Source of the DNA: Nitrospinaceae bacterium
Lineage (GTDB): Bacteria > Nitrospinota > Nitrospinia > Nitrospinales > VA-1
Length of the DNA stretch: 5,894 bases
NCBI GenBank assembly: GCA_029937655.1
Contig: JAPYPK010000084.1
Coordinates: 1-5,894, forward strand
Direction: 5' to 3'
Below the pieces are notes generated by a model. The model made no database searches. It had not been told where the DNA came from and was given only the letters and a program-made list of their open reading frames with translations. The position numbers were made by a program, and so were the translations under genes. Every line of letters starts with the position of its first letter. Within the stretch, counting starts at the first letter, position 1. This document shows positions 5,894-5,894 of this stretch, piece by piece.

Positions 5894-5894
5894 T

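Overview
The window is AT-rich chromosomal DNA from a diderm (Gram-negative) bacterium. The lineage cannot be fixed from here. The sliding clamp reads like those of delta-proteobacterial-type lineages, and a monofunctional GT51 transglycosylase (MtgA) is typical of Proteobacteria and relatives. I see no phage, transposon, CRISPR, tRNA or rRNA signature. All five main genes are full length.

Layout, left to right. (1) dnaN (22-1125, +), the beta sliding clamp, with its Shine-Dalgarno at the very edge of the window. (2) Convergent with it, only 8 bp away, a radical-SAM gene of the spore photoproduct lyase (SPL) family (1134-2258, -). It keeps the CX3CX2C cluster motif but has no cysteine where true SPL has its hydrogen-donor cysteine. 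(3) A 246-bp AT-rich divergent intergenic region (2259-2504) with a nested inverted repeat and only weak promoter candidates. (4) A membrane-anchored M23 (LytM/MepM-like) peptidoglycan endopeptidase (2505-3704, +), followed after a few tens of bases by mtgA (3733 or 3752 to 4455, +), a peptidoglycan glycosyltransferase. These two look like an operon that pairs a wall cutter with a glycan polymerase. (5) A 78-bp gap with two small perfect inverted repeats, then an RlmI-type 23S rRNA cytosine methyltransferase (4534-5733, +). (6) A non-coding tail (5734-5894) with an isolated TATAAT box and a stem followed by a T-run that may be a terminator.

The window combines housekeeping functions: replication clamp, cell-wall growth and rRNA modification. 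The radical-SAM protein is the one of uncertain function. No obvious new multi-gene system is present. Two points deserve a second look. The SPL-family protein seems to have lost both members of the known hydrogen-transfer pair (catalytic Cys and neighbouring Tyr). In mtgA, the only good ribosome-binding site serves an ATG in the wrong frame, separated from the main frame by an A10 slippery tract, which implies either frameshifting or a one-base homopolymer error.
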